Origin: Vibrio sp. STUT-A11
GTDB lineage: Bacteria > Pseudomonadota > Gammaproteobacteria > Enterobacterales > Vibrionaceae
NCBI RefSeq assembly: GCF_026000435.1
Contig: NZ_AP026763.1
Location: 2,294,001-2,358,000 of the forward strand
Direction: 5' to 3'
DNA length: 64,000 nt
A model generated the notes under the pieces. The model made no database searches. It worked only from the letters and a program-made list of their open reading frames with translations, and was not told the origin of the DNA. Both the position numbers and the translations under genes were made by a program. This document shows positions 63,516 through 64,000 of the stretch, piece by piece; the stretch's first letter is position 1; each line of letters opens with the position of its first letter.

Positions 63516-63762
63516 AGCGCCTCCTAGCTTCCCCACCAACTTTGGAACTCAACGACAGATAAGGCACGAACTCGTTCGTCGTTAAATGGGTCTAGACATC
63601 ATTTTGAATCTCACAGAGTTCACCAATATCGTTACTGCGCTGCGAAAATGTAACGGCGTTCAAACGCGAAAAACTGGGGTGCTACACGCGTCAATAACTA
63701 ATGGCGAAATACTGGCCGTCTGTATTACCATTCCTTGGCAATCCACAACGGACACTTTGAGT

Positions 63763-64000
63763 ATGGACCAATTCTTAGCGCAAATCTTTGCTGTGATTCA
63801 CCAAATTCCATCTGGGAAAGTCTCGACTTACGGGGAGATCGCAAAAATGGCAGGTTATCCCGGCTACGCTCGGCATGTTGGTAAAGCATTAGGTAGCTTA
63901 CCGGAAGGCAGCAAGCTGCCATGGTTTAGAGTCATCAACAGCCAAGGCAAGATTTCATTAAAAGGTCGGGATCTGGATAGGCAAAAAGCCAAGCTTGAGG
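63763..64000 (+). CDS. atl: alkyltransferase-like protein (ATL/YbaZ), N-terminal part
   Basis: Seventy-nine codons run off the right edge. VSTYGEIAKMAGYPGYARHV contains the DNA-binding helix and Arg finger region, and LPWFRVINSQGKIS replaces the PCHRV methyl-acceptor motif of O6-methylguanine methyltransferases. Trp in place of Cys is the ATL hallmark: it binds alkylguanine and recruits nucleotide excision repair without repairing the base. The frame is open back to an ATG at 63586 (59 extra residues), but homology begins near 63763. Confidence 0.85.
   Translation, partial: MDQFLAQIFAVIHQIPSGKVSTYGEIAKMAGYPGYARHVGKALGSLPEGSKLPWFRVINSQGKISLKGRDLDRQKAKLE

Noticed and set aside
63586..63762. 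59-codon open extension upstream of the ATL start
   Set aside because: The residues do not look like ATL N-termini, and an open stretch of this length can occur by chance. Left as a note because a second domain is not excluded.

Overview
This looks like about 64 kb of chromosome from a gammaproteobacterium of the genus Vibrio; the clade is not resolved. The basis is the protein set and the gene order. The blocks comEC-msbA-lpxK-ycaR-kdsB, lolCDE, pilZ-mfd-csiV and hinT-ycfL-lpoB-thiK-ycfP-ndh match what I remember of V. cholerae and, in part, E. coli. I see no phage, integron, insertion sequence, tRNA, rRNA operon or CRISPR array.

Positions 1-36,225 are mostly housekeeping. They hold the stress operon prkA-yeaH-ycgB, then LPS export and Kdo activation (kdsB, ycaR, lpxK, msbA) with the DNA-uptake channel comEC, lipoprotein release (lolCDE), and a degenerate PilZ protein with mfd and csiV. 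These are followed by NADH dehydrogenase II under two FNR-like boxes, the lpoB lipoprotein operon, hinT, a chemoreceptor, a stand-alone CARF-DUF1887 nuclease related to the CRISPR ancillary enzyme Card1/Can2, uridine phosphorylase with paired CRP-like sites, a Zn/Cd-type P-type ATPase with a MerR-type promoter, a CBS protein, a flavoprotein, ferredoxin and a SpoU methyltransferase.

Positions 36,226-49,561 are a polyamine catabolism island. It holds a glutamine-amidotransferase-like protein, PuuC-type aldehyde dehydrogenase, PuuR-type regulator, a PotFGHI-type putrescine importer, a SpuC-type aminotransferase, two glutamine-synthetase-like gamma-glutamylpolyamine ligases and a PuuB-type oxidase. 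Both the transamination route and the gamma-glutamyl route from putrescine towards GABA are represented.

Positions 49,562-59,860 are a seven-gene operon that homology searches usually label 'urea carboxylase'. I read it as guanidine import and degradation. A guanidine-I (ykkC) riboswitch lies in the leader. A second riboswitch of a different class, guanidine-II (mini-ykkC, two ACGA-loop hairpins), lies inside the operon just before the carboxylase. Upstream is a sigma-54-like promoter with a near-consensus NtrC site. The genes encode an ABC importer, the two DUF1989 carboxyguanidine deiminase subunits, the carboxylase and allophanate hydrolase, which together would take guanidine to ammonia and CO2.

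Positions 60,006-64,000 hold a 6-phospho-beta-glucosidase divergent from a LysR regulator, the 4.5S SRP RNA (ffs), an uncharacterised membrane protein and the start of an alkyltransferase-like protein. Two diverged copies of a palindromic intergenic repeat sit 31 kb apart in opposite orientation (18,761-18,896 and 49,603-49,772). The best candidates for new biology are the doubly riboswitched, probably nitrogen-regulated guanidine operon and the CRISPR-free CARF nuclease.
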